A stretch of DNA of 14,522 nucleotides from CAYWXV01 sp964462535 (GTDB taxonomy: Bacteria > Bacteroidota > Ignavibacteria > OLB7): the NCBI GenBank assembly GCA_964462535.1, contig CAYWXV010000066.1, positions 1 through 14,522 of the forward strand. The letters are read 5' to 3'. Shown in pieces: positions 14,508-14,522 of this stretch. How positions within the stretch are numbered: the first letter of the stretch is position 1; every line of letters begins with the position of its first letter. The notes under the pieces were generated by a model. It did not search any database. It saw only the letters and a list, made by a program, of their open reading frames with translations, and was not told the DNA's origin. The translations under genes and the position numbers were made by a program.

Positions 14508-14522
14508 GAGGTCTCATGGCGA
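14508..14522 (+). other. possible SD and start codon of a gene leaving the window
   Basis: GAGG at 14508-14511 with a 4-nt spacer precedes ATG at 14516, the same spacing as the MFS gene. Only Met-Ala is visible, so no product can be named and the site may be chance. Confidence 0.15.

Overview
The window is about 14.5 kb of GC-rich bacterial chromosome with closely packed genes and no transposase, phage gene, CRISPR array, rRNA or tRNA that I could recognise. No marker fixes the taxonomy. The CzcA-TolC fusion, mixed Shine-Dalgarno use and sulfide:quinone reductase would suit a free-living Gram-negative of the Bacteroidota/Chlorobiota side, but this is a weak inference. An outer membrane is certain from the outer-membrane efflux domain and the lipoprotein adaptor.

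Layout. Left edge (1-234): a possible gene tail ending at 75 and a perfect 10-bp hairpin. 235-1887 (+): a two-gene module of a CDP-alcohol phosphotransferase and a small nucleotidyltransferase, in the same frame and separated by one TGA. This pair probably makes a CDP-activated headgroup and transfers it to an alcohol or lipid acceptor. 1993-3189 (+): sulfide:quinone oxidoreductase with all three catalytic cysteines and its own SD, followed by a G-rich heptad array and an intrinsic terminator. 3350-6048 (-): a two-TM potassium channel with an RCK/TrkA module, and upstream of it the radical-SAM coproporphyrinogen III oxidase HemN. 6121-6753 (+): an orphan nucleotidyltransferase-fold protein, divergent from hemN around a perfect palindrome.

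6814-14409 (+) is a heavy-metal efflux cluster. It holds a small secreted His/Cys-rich protein, a CzcA-type RND pump fused in frame to its TolC-like outer-membrane channel (1445 aa), a His-rich lipoprotein membrane-fusion subunit, and an MFS transporter. The RND/OMF/MFP parts would form a trans-envelope exporter. TM4 residues D398, D404 and E411 match the divalent-cation (Zn/Co/Cd/Ni) class better than the Cu/Ag class. The small protein probably binds metal in the periplasm. The MFS may move metal or a metal complex across the inner membrane.

The most unusual non-coding feature is a set of heptanucleotide (7-nt period) tandem arrays of different sequence between genes. Three of the four begin within 0-1 nt of a stop codon. 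The 196 nt between the pump and its adaptor are exactly 28 heptads, and the last one abuts the adaptor ATG. One array is also a strong G-quadruplex candidate. The other point worth following is the pump-channel junction, which carries a signal-peptide-like segment with an AVA-Q cleavage site.
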